64,000 bases of DNA from an uncultured bacterium (lineage in GTDB: Bacteria > Vulcanimicrobiota > Vulcanimicrobiia > Vulcanimicrobiales > Vulcanimicrobiaceae): the NCBI GenBank assembly GCA_903829325.1, contig CAIKPM010000069.1, positions 1 to 64,000 of the forward strand, written 5' to 3'. Shown one piece after another: positions 1 through 9,405 of the stretch; the stretch's first letter is position 1; each line of letters opens with the position of its first letter. The notes under the pieces are model-generated. The model saw only the letters and a program-made list of their open reading frames with translations. It was not told the DNA's origin and did no database searches. The translations under genes were made by a program, and so were the position numbers.

Positions 1-45
1 AGTTATCGTGCCAAGACTGCCGTCACCGCCAAGAAAGCAAGCTAG
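1..45 (+). CDS. C-terminal end of an unidentified protein (partial)
   Basis: Frame 1 is open from the window edge and ends with TAG at 43-45. It gives only 14 residues, a Lys/Ala/Thr-rich basic tail (SYRAKTAVTAKKAS). A GC-rich hairpin follows directly, as expected at the end of a transcription unit. The fragment is too short to identify. Its reality rests on the stop codon, the basic tail and the hairpin. Confidence 0.4.
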   Translation, partial: SYRAKTAVTAKKAS

Positions 46-48
46 CGT

Positions 49-80
49 CCGCCGCCCTCGCCTTCGGCACCGGGCGGCGG
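49..80 (+). terminator. GC-rich hairpin, possible terminator of the upstream gene
   Basis: A perfect 9-bp stem (CCGCCGCCC at 49-57, GGGCGGCGG at 72-80) encloses a 14-base loop, starting 3 bases after the stop codon of the partial gene. No T run follows, so it is a hairpin of terminator type rather than a classical rho-independent terminator. Confidence 0.45.
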
Positions 81-102
81 GCGCCAACGCGATGCGTAAT
101 TC

Positions 103-137
103 TAGTTGTCGTTAGCGATAAATGTAGTTGTCGTTAG
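103..137. repeat. Two 13-bp direct repeats with 22-bp period
   Basis: TAGTTGTCGTTAG occurs at 103-115 and again, identical, at 125-137. The period is 22 bp, about two helical turns. The second copy contains the stop codon of the small minus-strand gene. The repeats lie between two convergent genes, so they could be a protein-binding pair, part of a 3' structure, or a short tandem duplication. Function unknown. Confidence 0.6.
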
Positions 138-343
138 ACAAGCCCTAGCCCTTTGAGCCAGGATTCATGCCCAGTGTGGTGCATGGGCATCCCGGATGTG
201 GTGACCGAGCTGCTATTGCTCATCGGAGGTGCAGCATTCGGATCATTTTGCGCTAAGACCGCGAATGGGGCAACGCTTATGGTTGCCGCGAGAGCGATTT
301 GGGCTGTAGTGCGAAGGAAGCTATGGAATCGTGATGCTCGCAT
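134..343 (-). CDS. Small secreted protein (69 aa), function unknown
   Basis: The N-terminus has an Arg-containing n-region, a hydrophobic stretch at about residues 12-30 and a probable cleavage after the Ala at about 31 (VLAQ), typical of a signal peptide. The mature part is only about 38 residues, Ser/Pro/Met/His-rich, and ends in SWLKGLGLV. An AGGAG ribosome site six bases before the ATG includes the stop codon of pckA, so translation is probably coupled to pckA. The His/Met-rich segment could bind metal, but this is a guess. No family recognised. Confidence 0.6.
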   Translation of the reverse strand: MRASRFHSFLRTTAQIALAATISVAPFAVLAQNDPNAAPPMSNSSSVTTSGMPMHHTGHESWLKGLGLV

Positions 344-352
344 ATGGAGCTC

Positions 353-1930
353 CTATGGGCGAATAGCAATAGCAGTAACTGCAGGGCCTACTTGGTCGGC
401 AAATCGCTGGAAATTATCGGCGAAGAGCGTCGCTAGTCTCTTTGCAGCAACGTCGTATGCTGCTGGATCGTTCCATCGGGAACGCGCATCCAGCACTTCG
501 CTCGGCACGCCAGGCACCTGCTTGGGCACCGCCAGCCCGAAGAAGGCTTCTTGCACGAATTCTACATTAGCGAGTTGCCCGTCTAGAGCCGCATTGACCA
601 TGGCACGGGTATGCGCAATCGACATCCGCTTACCAACACCGTACGCTCCGCCGCTCCAGCCCGTGTTCACCAGCCAGCAAGCGACCTGGTGCTTCTCAAT
701 GCGCTCACCGAGCAGCTTGGCATACACCGTCGGGTGATGAACCATGAATGGTGCCCCAAAGCAGGTAGAAAAGGTCGCGACAGGCTCGGTGACGCCGAGT
801 TCGGTGCCTGCAACCTTCGCCGTATAACCACTCAGAAAGTGATACATAGCCTGCTCAGGAGTCAAGCGTGCGATCGGTGGAAGCACCCCGAAAGCATCGG
901 CTGTGAGCATAATGATCGTTTTTGGCAAGCCAGCTTTAGAGCCGGGGACGATGTTGGGGATGTATTCGATTGGGTAGGCCGAGCGTGTATTTTCGGTGAG
1001 TGCGGATGAATCGAGGTCGAGTTTGCCAGTTTTAGGGTCGACGACAACGTTTTCTAAAACCGTCCCGAATCGATGCGACGCCGCCCAGATCTCGGGCTCG
1101 GCTTTTTGTGAGAGATGGATTGCCTTTGCGTAGCAGCCTCCTTCAAAGTTGAAGACGCCATCATTCGACCAACCGTGTTCATCGTCACCGATGAGTGGGC
1201 GGCTTGCATCTGCCGAGAGGGTTGTTTTGCCAGTGCCCGACAGGCCAAAGAAGATCGCAACGTCACCATTGGGGCCAACGTTGGCTGAGCAATGCATCGG
1301 CAACACGCCTTGAAGAGGCATGAGGTAATTCATGACCGTGAATATTGATTTTTTAATCTCACCAGCGTATTGAGTACCGCCGATTAAGATGATCTTGCGT
1401 TCGAAGTTGACGTGGATAAAGGTAGAGCTTCTCGTCCCATCTCGTTGGGGATCCGCCTGGAACATCGCTGCGTCTATGACGGTAAAGCCCGGCGTAAATT
1501 GTGCAGCTGGCTCGGCGGGCGTGATGAAAAGGTTGTGCGCGAAGAGGTTGTGCCAGGCGAATTGCGTTATGACGCGGATAGGCAGCCGGTACCGTTCATC
1601 TGCACCGACGTAACAATCTAGAGAAAATGTTTCACGAGTTGCTAAGTAGGCCATGACGCGTTCATAGAGCGCATCGAATGCCTCCGGGCTGATCGCTTGG
1701 TTCGAATCGCTCCAATCGATATGCTGTTCACTGCCGGCTTCTCTCACGAACGCCTTATCGCGGGGAGAGCGGCCCGTATGAATGCCGGTCTGGGCAATGA
1801 ACTGGCCATCTGCGCCAATAACGCCTTCGTGACGACGGATCGCCTCTTCGTAAAGGCGTGCTGCCGAGAGATTGGCGTGAACTTTGGCGCTGGGGCTCGT
1901 CGTGGCAGTGACCGTGTCTATGGTTGGAAT
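353..1930 (-). CDS. pckA: Phosphoenolpyruvate carboxykinase (ATP)
   Basis: Catalyses oxaloacetate + ATP to phosphoenolpyruvate + CO2 + ADP, the entry step of gluconeogenesis, in the cytosol. The ATP-type kinase loop [11 protein letters not shown] is present, as are HTGRSPRDK near the N-terminus and the metal-site region LIGDDEHGW. The frame is open from a TTG at 2011 (552 aa), but no ribosome site precedes that codon. GGAGGAGA at 1938-1945 sits the right distance before an in-frame ATT at 1930, giving 525 aa, the usual family size. ATG and GTG are absent from this part of the frame. I place the start at ATT 1930 and give TTG 2011 as the alternative. A small secreted protein gene follows in the same transcript. 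Confidence 0.9.
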   Translation of the reverse strand: MPTIDTVTATTSPSAKVHANLSAARLYEEAIRRHEGVIGADGQFIAQTGIHTGRSPRDKAFVREAGSEQHIDWSDSNQAISPEAFDALYERVMAYLATRETFSLDCYVGADERYRLPIRVITQFAWHNLFAHNLFITPAEPAAQFTPGFTVIDAAMFQADPQRDGTRSSTFIHVNFERKIILIGGTQYAGEIKKSIFTVMNYLMPLQGVLPMHCSANVGPNGDVAIFFGLSGTGKTTLSADASRPLIGDDEHGWSNDGVFNFEGGCYAKAIHLSQKAEPEIWAASHRFGTVLENVVVDPKTGKLDLDSSALTENTRSAYPIEYIPNIVPGSKAGLPKTIIMLTADAFGVLPPIARLTPEQAMYHFLSGYTAKVAGTELGVTEPVATFSTCFGAPFMVHHPTVYAKLLGERIEKHQVACWLVNTGWSGGAYGVGKRMSIAHTRAMVNAALDGQLANVEFVQEAFFGLAVPKQVPGVPSEVLDARSRWNDPAAYDVAAKRLATLFADNFQRFADQVGPAVTAIAIRP

Positions 1931-2082
1931 TTTACTTCTCCTCCGGGCAGCTTCTATGAAAACATCTTCCTCATATTCTTTCTTCCTGACTTCCAGCCCG
2001 ACTCCCCGCAAATTTGTGTGGGATTAGAGGAAAGTGTATACGAAAGTCACTGGTAATTCGACGAAAGGGTTAGTGTCTGCGG

Positions 2083-2889
2083 ATGAAAGTGCTTATGGCC
2101 TTGCTGGTTCTGGTCGCTGGTGTATGCCTTTCGGGTCAGTCCGCGCAAGCAGCCGAACACTGCCCGGTGCGGGTGGAGGGCGTCGAAGAAGATCAAACCT
2201 TGGCAGACACTCGACCTTTATGGACCGGTAGTCGCTTTGCTGTCACCTTGCTTGCACATGATACCTTCCCTACTGATATTCAGCTACGTGCGTATGTCTT
2301 AGGTGGCGCCTATAGCGGCACTGGACAACGGTTACGCTGGCTGCCTACGGGAGTGGCTTCGATATACCGCTCACTGCCGATCGTGCTGGCTTTTCCCCAG
2401 GACGAAACGTTTTTGCAGGTAGGGGTAACGGCTCTGAACGATCCTCAAGGCTTTCATGACTGCGTACTACGCCTTCATCCTGTGCTGCAGCGCAGTCCGC
2501 TGTTATCGCTACAACCGCTGGCCGCTGCTCCAGCGGTCTCGATGCAGCCCATCGTCAAGCCGGCAGCGCGCAAGCGCGATGCTTGCAATATGCCGGTACG
2601 AATTGCACAAGGTGCCCCCAATAATTTCCAGGTGCCCTCTGACGCCCCGACTCGAGGTGGTCCGTTCGTGACGCTCATGAAGATGCAGATTTCACCCACT
2701 GGTCATGTCTTGCATTCCTCTGTTGAGGCTTCATCAGGGCTTGGTTGGTTGGATGAGCAAGTGGCTGCTTCGGCGTTGCGGCAGAGCTATGCTCCGGCGC
2801 AACGCGCATGTCAGTCGGTGGCGGGGCGCTATTATTTCTCGGGGACGTTTGACACGCCTCAGGAGAGCGATCCAACTGCGGCGTTCTGA
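2083..2889 (+). CDS. Secreted protein with TonB C-terminal-like domain
   Basis: A 268-aa protein with a signal peptide (hydrophobic residues 3-20, cleavage probably after AQA at about 23). The middle is Pro/Ala-rich. The last 80 residues (about 187-255) read like a TonB C-terminal domain: a beta strand VTLMKMQISPTG, then VEASSG, LDEQVAASAL and SYAPA. Similar domains occur in secreted proteins unrelated to siderophore uptake. The N-terminus looks like a cleavable signal rather than the membrane anchor of true TonB, and no ExbB/ExbD genes are nearby. Transcribed divergently from pckA. Role unknown. Confidence 0.7.
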   Translation: MKVLMALLVLVAGVCLSGQSAQAAEHCPVRVEGVEEDQTLADTRPLWTGSRFAVTLLAHDTFPTDIQLRAYVLGGAYSGTGQRLRWLPTGVASIYRSLPIVLAFPQDETFLQVGVTALNDPQGFHDCVLRLHPVLQRSPLLSLQPLAAAPAVSMQPIVKPAARKRDACNMPVRIAQGAPNNFQVPSDAPTRGGPFVTLMKMQISPTGHVLHSSVEASSGLGWLDEQVAASALRQSYAPAQRACQSVAGRYYFSGTFDTPQESDPTAAF

Positions 2890-2937
2890 TCGCTGCAGCG
2901 CGCGGGATGCTCGATTGTCGCAACGAATGCTCGATCG

Positions 2938-5900
2938 GTGGCTTCTAGTTTTGTTCACCTACACGTTCACAGCGAATATTCTCTTTTAGACGGGGCATGC
3001 CGAGTTAAAGATCTCTGCCGAAGTACGGCGGAAGATGGTGCACCCGGGGTTGCGCTAACTGATCATGGCGTCATGTTTGGCGCGATGGAATTCTACTACA
3101 CTGCTCGTGATTTTAAGTTAACACCTATTGTGGGCTGCGAAGCGTATATCGCTCCACGCGGCCGTTTTGATCGCACGGTGCGTGACGAAGCGCACGTTAC
3201 CCTACTCGCTGCTGACTTGATCGGCTACCGCAACTTAGTTGCGCTCATTTCGAAAGGGTTTCTCGAAGGATATTATTATAAGCCGCGAATCGATATGGAT
3301 TTGTTGGCTAAGCATCACGAAGGGTTAATCGTGCTTTCGGGTTGCATGTCCAGCGTAGTGGCCCAGCCCTTATTACGCAACGATTACGAAGGTGCTAAAG
3401 CGGCCGCAAAAACATTTTATCAGATTTTTGGTGATCGATTTTATATCGAGATTATGCGGCACGGCATTGTTGAACAGGATATTGTGAATGCTGGTTTGAT
3501 CCGCCTAGCGCGAGAAATGAACCTTCCTCTCGTCGCCACGAATGATTCGCATTATCTTCTGCAAGCAGATGCTCCGGCGCATGACGTTTTGCTTTGCATT
3601 GGTACGAGCCGCAACGTCAGCGATACCAATCGACTCAAATTCTCGTCCGATCAATTCTATGTCAAATCTAACGCTGAGATGCGCGAGCTGTTCGCAGATG
3701 TTCCTGATGCGTGTGACAATACGGTTGAAATAGCCAAGCGAATTGATATCCGTATTCCAGAAAAAACTTTTTATTTGCCTGAGTATCCTGTTCCGAGTCT
3801 TTCCGCCCAAGAAGTTGCGGAGTTTCGTAAATATCATTTTGATGCCGGGCAAGCGACCCTTGCTGAAGGCGGAACGCTTGCTGAGGCAGCCGCGCAGGAT
3901 CAAAGTGCTGCAGCAGCCACGGAATTAAGTGCAGAACGCTATATGCGTATGGTTTGCGAGCGTGGGCTGGTCGAACGGTATGGCGAAGACCGGGCCAAGA
4001 CCGATGCGGCGTTGCGCGAGCGGCTCGAATACGAGATCGATGTCATCACCAAGATGGGTTTTGCATCATATTTTTTGATCGTCTGGGATTTTATCAAGTA
4101 TGCCCGCGATAATGATATTCCGGTGGGACCGGGGCGCGGGTCGGCAGTTGGGTCACTCGTTTCGTATTGCCTGTATATTACCGACCTCGACCCGATCAAA
4201 TATAAGCTTATTTTCGAACGCTTCTTGAATCCTGATCGCGTTTCTATGCCAGATATCGATACCGATTTCTGCGTCGAAAAGCGCGATCGTGTTATCGAAT
4301 ACGTTACGCAAAAATATGGCACTGATCGGGTTGCGCAAATCGTCACTTTCGGAACCATGGCTGCTCGTGCAGCGATTCGCGATGCAGGGCGCGCTTTGGC
4401 TGTGCCTTTGTCCGATGTTGATCGGGTGGCCAAATTAATCCCTTCTGGCCCCAACGGCTTGTCTATCGAGCAAGCGCTTGCCCAAATTCCTGAGCTAAGA
4501 GATGCCTATGATCATGCTCCGCAAATTCGGAATCTGCTGGATACCGCGAATGCCATTGAAGGGCTAGCCAGACATGCCTCGACTCATGCTGCAGGCGTCG
4601 TCATCTCTAAAGGCCCGCTGGTTGATTATGCACCCCTGATTAAATTGCCCGAAGGTGATATCAATACCCAGTATTCAATGGGGTGGGTAGAGCGTATTGG
4701 GCTTTTGAAAATGGACTTTTTGGGGCTTCGCAACTTGACGGTTATGAAAAATGCCGTCGACGAGATTCGCCGGACCGAAAAAGCTGATTTTGATCTAGCG
4801 CGTATCCCTGAGGATGATCAAGCAACCTTCGAAATGCTTGGTCGAGGCGAAACGAGTGGCGTCTTTCAGTTAGAATCAGATGGCATGCGCCGAGTCATCA
4901 TGGAGATGAAACCGAGCTGCTTAGATGATATTATTGCTGCGGTTGCGATGTACCGTCCTGGACCAATGGAGTGGATTCCGCAATTTATTAGCAATAAGCA
5001 CGGACGCACTAAAGCGAGCTACCTCCATCCTCTGCTGGAACCTATTTTGGCTGAGACGTATGGGATTGCACTTTACCAGGAACAAGTGATGAAAATCGCG
5101 CGTGACATCGCCGGCTTCAGCATGGGGCAGGCAGATGAATTGCGCAAGGTCATGGGCAAGAAGCAGAAAGAAAAAATCCCGGTTTACCGGCAGAAATTCA
5201 TCGATGGTGCTGCAGAAACAAATGGAATCGATGCGAAATTAGCAGACGCGATTTTTGGTTTTATCGAGCCCTTTGCTGGTTACGGGTTCAATAAAAGCCA
5301 CGCCGCTGCTTATGGGTGGATCTCGTATCAGACAGCTTATCTCAAAGCTCAATATCCGGTGCAGTACTTTGCTGCACTGATGGCATCGGTACGCGATAAA
5401 ACCGAGAAACTCGTGGAATATATAGAGGAAGCCACGGCGCGTAACATTGCTATTCTGCCGCCGGATATTAATGAGTCGTTGGTTGACTTTGCTGTCGTTG
5501 GGCGAGATATTCGCTTTGGTTTAGCAGCGGTGAAGGGCGTCGGCGAAGCGGCGGTTCAGTTGATTCTCGATGCGCGTACCAAGGGCGGACCGTATCAAGA
5601 TCTTTTCGATCTAGCAAGGCGCATTGAGGGTAAATTAGTCAACCGGCGCGTGCTGGAAGCCTTGGTCAAATGTGGTGCTTTCGATCAACTGGGTGCAAAT
5701 CGGGCGCAGCTACTCGACGGACTCGATCTAGCGCTTGAGATTGCGAGTCAACAAGCGCGTGAACGCGAGTTGGGGCAAATTTCGCTCTTTGAGCTTTCCG
5801 CGCCGGCGCTGCGGCCTAGCCTGAAGCTGTTGCCGTCACCTTCGAATGCGCAGCTGCTCACCTGGGAGAAGGAGACGCTGGGGATTTATGTCTCTGGTCA

Positions 5901-6486
5901 TCCGCTCGCCGAAATTGCTCCGGCGTTGCGGCGCGCCGGGACGACGCCGATTCGTGAGTTGTTTGAGTGCGAGGACGGCGCCGCTTGTGTGGTTGGCGGA
6001 ATCTTGACCGATATTCGCAGGACGATGACCAAAGCTGGTCAGCAAATGCTGTTCGCCAAGCTGGAAGATACGACGGCTCCTATCGAGCTCGTGGTATTTC
6101 CCAAAACTTACCCCTTGGTCCAGGCCGTGTTTCGTGACGATGCGGTTGTTATTGTGCGCGGGCGATTGAAAGTTCGCGAAGCACGCGGTTCTGGCGAAGG
6201 CGCGCCGCTAGAGCGGACGATCCAGGTCAATGAAATAACGCCGTTCGCCCAAGCGCCGATGCAGGTGGGTGTGGCTGGCTGGCATCTTACCTTACAGCGT
6301 CGCGAGCAGGTTGACGCTTTGGCGGTTTTGCTCCGGCGCCACCCTGGCACCGTTCCGATCGTCATGCACGCCGATGGTTCCCAGCGTCGAATCGCGAACG
6401 GCGTGGCTCCGAGCCCCGAAGTCAAGGATGAGTTAATCCGTATTTTCGGGGCAGCCAATATACGTGAAGGAGTCCCGAGCGCATGA
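2938..6486 (+). CDS. dnaE: DNA polymerase III alpha subunit
   Basis: Replicative DNA polymerase, 1182 aa, close to the usual DnaE length. Domains in order: PHP domain with HVHSEYSLLDG at residues 8-18; C-family polymerase core with the catalytic acidic pair in PDIDTDF near residue 438; fingers region with FNKSHAAAYGWI near 783; helix-hairpin-helix region near 860; OB-fold from about 1016 (CVVGGILTDIRR). Starts at GTG without a clear ribosome site. Its stop overlaps the hisZ start as ATGA, and it heads an eight-gene run reaching ftsZ. Confidence 0.96.
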   Translation: MASSFVHLHVHSEYSLLDGACRVKDLCRSTAEDGAPGVALTDHGVMFGAMEFYYTARDFKLTPIVGCEAYIAPRGRFDRTVRDEAHVTLLAADLIGYRNLVALISKGFLEGYYYKPRIDMDLLAKHHEGLIVLSGCMSSVVAQPLLRNDYEGAKAAAKTFYQIFGDRFYIEIMRHGIVEQDIVNAGLIRLAREMNLPLVATNDSHYLLQADAPAHDVLLCIGTSRNVSDTNRLKFSSDQFYVKSNAEMRELFADVPDACDNTVEIAKRIDIRIPEKTFYLPEYPVPSLSAQEVAEFRKYHFDAGQATLAEGGTLAEAAAQDQSAAAATELSAERYMRMVCERGLVERYGEDRAKTDAALRERLEYEIDVITKMGFASYFLIVWDFIKYARDNDIPVGPGRGSAVGSLVSYCLYITDLDPIKYKLIFERFLNPDRVSMPDIDTDFCVEKRDRVIEYVTQKYGTDRVAQIVTFGTMAARAAIRDAGRALAVPLSDVDRVAKLIPSGPNGLSIEQALAQIPELRDAYDHAPQIRNLLDTANAIEGLARHASTHAAGVVISKGPLVDYAPLIKLPEGDINTQYSMGWVERIGLLKMDFLGLRNLTVMKNAVDEIRRTEKADFDLARIPEDDQATFEMLGRGETSGVFQLESDGMRRVIMEMKPSCLDDIIAAVAMYRPGPMEWIPQFISNKHGRTKASYLHPLLEPILAETYGIALYQEQVMKIARDIAGFSMGQADELRKVMGKKQKEKIPVYRQKFIDGAAETNGIDAKLADAIFGFIEPFAGYGFNKSHAAAYGWISYQTAYLKAQYPVQYFAALMASVRDKTEKLVEYIEEATARNIAILPPDINESLVDFAVVGRDIRFGLAAVKGVGEAAVQLILDARTKGGPYQDLFDLARRIEGKLVNRRVLEALVKCGAFDQLGANRAQLLDGLDLALEIASQQARERELGQISLFELSAPALRPSLKLLPSPSNAQLLTWEKETLGIYVSGHPLAEIAPALRRAGTTPIRELFECEDGAACVVGGILTDIRRTMTKAGQQMLFAKLEDTTAPIELVVFPKTYPLVQAVFRDDAVVIVRGRLKVREARGSGEGAPLERTIQVNEITPFAQAPMQVGVAGWHLTLQRREQVDALAVLLRRHPGTVPIVMHADGSQRRIANGVAPSPEVKDELIRIFGAANIREGVPSA

Positions 6487-7451
6487 AACTCCCTGCCGGT
6501 GTCCGCGACTGGCTTCCTGCTGAACTCACACGCAAACGCGCCGTCGAAGCGAGCATCCGGGCGGTCTTTGCGGCCTCGGGCTACGATGAAGTCGAAACAC
6601 CCGCGACCGAACGCTATGAAACGCTCTTGACGGGCTTGGGCGAACATGTGGCCGCGCAGACCTATCGGTTTGATGACCGTCGTGGCACCCAACTTGCCTT
6701 GCGGCCGGAGATGACCACCTCGATTGCCCGTTTAGTCTCAACCCGGCTGCGCGACGACCTTCCCTTACGCTTGTCGTATGTGGCTCGGGCTTTCCGCTTC
6801 GAAGAACCGCAAGAAGGACGCATGCGCGAATTCACCCAGGCGGGGCTTGAGTATCTGGGTGTTGCCTCCGCGGATGCGGACGCAGAAGCGTTGTTTACCG
6901 CGATTACGGCTTTAGATGCAGTCGGATTGTCGACAATGCAGATTGATATTAACCATGTGGCGGTGCTTGATGGGGTGCTTGCAAGCGTAGGCGTTCCAGC
7001 CGGGCTCAGCTTAGAAGTGAAACGGTTGCTTTCAACACGTAACTTGGTTGAGTTACAAGCTTTACTTGAACCTCGCTACCCGGTGGCTGCTCGCGAGCTG
7101 TTTGCGCTTGCGCTTGCGCGTGGTCAGGGGGAGCTGCTCGGGCGTTTGCAACCCTGGTGCCAAAGCGAATCCGCGCAGGATGGGATCAAGCGTCTGCAAT
7201 TTTTACTCGATGAGGCCCAAAAACGAGGATTGGAGCACCGCATAACCGTTGATCCGACCCTCCTGCGTGGCTTAGGTTATTATACTGGGATGGTCTTTGA
7301 GGGCTATGTTGGTGAATTGGGCTTCCCCCTCTGTGGGGGTGGTCGTTACGATGATCTTTTGCCACGCTTTGGACTCGAGGCGCCAGCCGTGGGGTGGAGC
7401 GTCGGGATTGAACGCATCCTCCTGGCTCTAGAACGGCAAGGTGTACGATGA
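6483..7451 (+). CDS. hisZ: ATP phosphoribosyltransferase regulatory subunit (HisZ)
   Basis: A histidyl-tRNA synthetase paralogue that lacks the anticodon-binding domain (322 aa against about 420 for HisS). It carries a class II motif 2-like segment (FRFEEPQEGRMREFTQ, about residues 100-115), a LGYYTGMVFEGY segment and GGGRYDDLLPRFG. In organisms with short HisG, HisZ forms a hetero-octamer with it and mediates histidine feedback. The downstream HisG is the short form, which supports this reading over a true HisS. Overlaps dnaE and hisG by 4 bases. Confidence 0.93.
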   Translation: MKLPAGVRDWLPAELTRKRAVEASIRAVFAASGYDEVETPATERYETLLTGLGEHVAAQTYRFDDRRGTQLALRPEMTTSIARLVSTRLRDDLPLRLSYVARAFRFEEPQEGRMREFTQAGLEYLGVASADADAEALFTAITALDAVGLSTMQIDINHVAVLDGVLASVGVPAGLSLEVKRLLSTRNLVELQALLEPRYPVAARELFALALARGQGELLGRLQPWCQSESAQDGIKRLQFLLDEAQKRGLEHRITVDPTLLRGLGYYTGMVFEGYVGELGFPLCGGGRYDDLLPRFGLEAPAVGWSVGIERILLALERQGVR

Positions 7452-8110
7452 GCACGAGTTTGACCGACCCTGAGCGTCTGGTTGTTGCACTTCCTAAAGG
7501 TGCGCTCTATCCCGAAGCAACGGCTCGTTTAGCCGAAGCTGGGATTGTCGTGCCGCCTGAGCCGGGAAGACGCCTCAATGTCTTAGCCCAAGATGGCAAA
7601 ACCGAGTTGCTCTTTTTACGCCCGACCGATGTGCCCACATACGTCGAATTTGGTGCGGCTGATTGCGGGATTGTCGGTAAGGACGTGCTGTGGGAAACCG
7701 AGCGCGATGTCTGTGAGCTGGCCGATCTTGGATTTGGCGCGTGCCGATTGGTCGTAGCAGCTCGGCGGGTTGACCGCTATCATGAAGGTGCTCCACTGCC
7801 AACGTTCTGTCGGGCGGCGACGAAGTTCGTGCGCACGGCCGAAACCTATTTTGCCGAACGCGATTTGCCGGTGCAAATCGTCCCATTGCACGGTTCGGTG
7901 GAGCTCGCGCCATTAGTAGGCTTGGCAGATGTCATCGTCGACTTAGTCGCAACGGGAGCGACGTTGCGGGAACACGATTTGGTGATCGTGCATGAAATAG
8001 AGGCCTCGACGGCTCGTTTTGTGGTAAACCCGGTCCGCTTTCGCTCGAAATATGCCGCCATGACCAAGCTCTTGCAGGCTTTACTCCGTCCCCCTGAGGT
8101 TTTTTCGTGA
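7448..8110 (+). CDS. hisG: ATP phosphoribosyltransferase catalytic subunit (short form)
   Basis: First step of histidine biosynthesis: condenses ATP and PRPP to phosphoribosyl-ATP. At 220 aa it is the short HisG that lacks the C-terminal regulatory domain and needs HisZ, encoded just upstream. VVALPKGAL near residue 12 is the N-terminal family motif. VDLVATGATLREHDL (about residues 160-175) is the PRPP loop. ATGA overlaps with hisZ and GTGA with hisD imply coupled translation. Confidence 0.95.
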   Translation: MSTSLTDPERLVVALPKGALYPEATARLAEAGIVVPPEPGRRLNVLAQDGKTELLFLRPTDVPTYVEFGAADCGIVGKDVLWETERDVCELADLGFGACRLVVAARRVDRYHEGAPLPTFCRAATKFVRTAETYFAERDLPVQIVPLHGSVELAPLVGLADVIVDLVATGATLREHDLVIVHEIEASTARFVVNPVRFRSKYAAMTKLLQALLRPPEVFS

Positions 8111-9405
8111 AGATCGTTTCCGCTCGTGATCAGCGAGCACTCATCGACCTCTATCGCGGTGGCTGGAATGTTGCGCCGGAGGTCCAAGCCCGCGTCGCTG
8201 AGATTCTGGCCAAAGTGCGGCTAGGGGGGGATGCGACCCTGGTTGAGTTTACGCGTCAATTTGATGCACCGAATTTCCAGCTCGAACAACTACGCGTGCC
8301 TTTACCGAGCCTCGCGCAGGTTCGAGCAACGTTGCCGCCACTCGTAGCCAAGGGTTTGGAGCTCGCACGCAAGCGCGTGGCACAATTTCATGCTCGTCAA
8401 TTGCATCCTGATAGCCAAAGCCAAGATGCCGACGGAACCATAAGCGGCATGTTGGTACGCCCCCTAGCGGCGGTGGGCGCTTATGTTCCGGGTGGTACCG
8501 CGGTGTTACCCTCGTCGGTGTTGATGGCGGTGGTTCCCGCGAAAATTGCTGGTGTCGAACGCGTGGTGGTTGCCACGCCTCCCCGACGCGATGGGAGCAT
8601 CGATCCAGCGGTTCTTTATGCCTGTGTGTTGTGCGAAGCGGACGAAGTATACGCAGTGGGTGGCGCCCAGGCGATTGCTGCGCTTGCGTATGGCACCGCG
8701 AGCATTGCCCCGGTTGATAAAATTGTTGGTCCTGGGAATGTCTGGGTGACAGAAGCAAAACGTCAGGTGTTTGGGGTCTGCGGCATCGATGGCCTCGCTG
8801 GACCCTCGGAAGTCTTGGTTGTGGCGGACGGCGAGGCGCGGCCAGATCTCGTCGCAAGCGAAGTGCTAGCTCAGGCCGAGCATGATCCGCTCGCCCGGGT
8901 TGCGGTGGTGAGTGACGATCGGGGCTTGCTCGAGAAAGTCGCAGATTTGTTGAGTGGAGACTTCGCGCAAGCGACTGGACGTCAAGCGATCATCGACGCC
9001 GTTTTAGCGGAAAATACCTATTTGATCGAAGCTGCCGACGAAGACGAAATAATTGAGGTGATCGAGAGATTCGCGCCCGAGCACCTCTCGATCCAAACGC
9101 GTGATCCCTGGCACTTGGTACCGCGCATTCGGCGGGCGGGCGCGCTCTTTCTGGGCGCGGAAACGCCAGTCGCCGCGGGGGACTATTTGGCCGGCAGCAA
9201 CCACACGTTGCCGACCTCGGGGGCTGCTCGTTTCTCGTCCGGTTTGCACACCGCAGACTTTCAGCGTACGATGAGCCTGATGGCCAACAGCGCGCAACGC
9301 ATGGCGCATGATCTGCCGCTGCTGGCTGCTATGGCCGAATTCGAAGGCTTGCCCGCTCATGCGCGTAGCGCCCGCTTAAGAGCACAGCCCGAGAGTCCAG
9401 CGTGA
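8107..9405 (+). CDS. hisD: Histidinol dehydrogenase
   Basis: Zinc enzyme for the last two steps of histidine synthesis, NAD-dependent oxidation of L-histidinol to L-histidine. The 432-aa length is normal. Family motifs include IVGPGNVWVTEAKRQVFG, GLAGPSEVLVVAD, QAEHDP with the zinc-binding Gln and His, and APEHLSI. Starts with GTG inside a 4-base overlap with hisG. The remaining his genes are not in the window. Confidence 0.96.
   Translation: MKIVSARDQRALIDLYRGGWNVAPEVQARVAEILAKVRLGGDATLVEFTRQFDAPNFQLEQLRVPLPSLAQVRATLPPLVAKGLELARKRVAQFHARQLHPDSQSQDADGTISGMLVRPLAAVGAYVPGGTAVLPSSVLMAVVPAKIAGVERVVVATPPRRDGSIDPAVLYACVLCEADEVYAVGGAQAIAALAYGTASIAPVDKIVGPGNVWVTEAKRQVFGVCGIDGLAGPSEVLVVADGEARPDLVASEVLAQAEHDPLARVAVVSDDRGLLEKVADLLSGDFAQATGRQAIIDAVLAENTYLIEAADEDEIIEVIERFAPEHLSIQTRDPWHLVPRIRRAGALFLGAETPVAAGDYLAGSNHTLPTSGAARFSSGLHTADFQRTMSLMANSAQRMAHDLPLLAAMAEFEGLPAHARSARLRAQPESPA

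Noticed and set aside
153..737. Long plus-strand frame opposite the pckA end and the small secreted gene
   Set aside because: Antisense to pckA, whose motifs are clear; composition is that of a shadow frame and no ribosome site is visible.
6483..7451. Histidyl-tRNA synthetase
   Set aside because: Only 322 aa, no anticodon-binding domain, and directly coupled to short hisG, which requires HisZ.
8249..8857. 202-aa minus-strand open frame across hisD
   Set aside because: Arg/Pro-rich translation typical of the reverse strand of a GC-rich gene; hisD motifs lie on the other strand.
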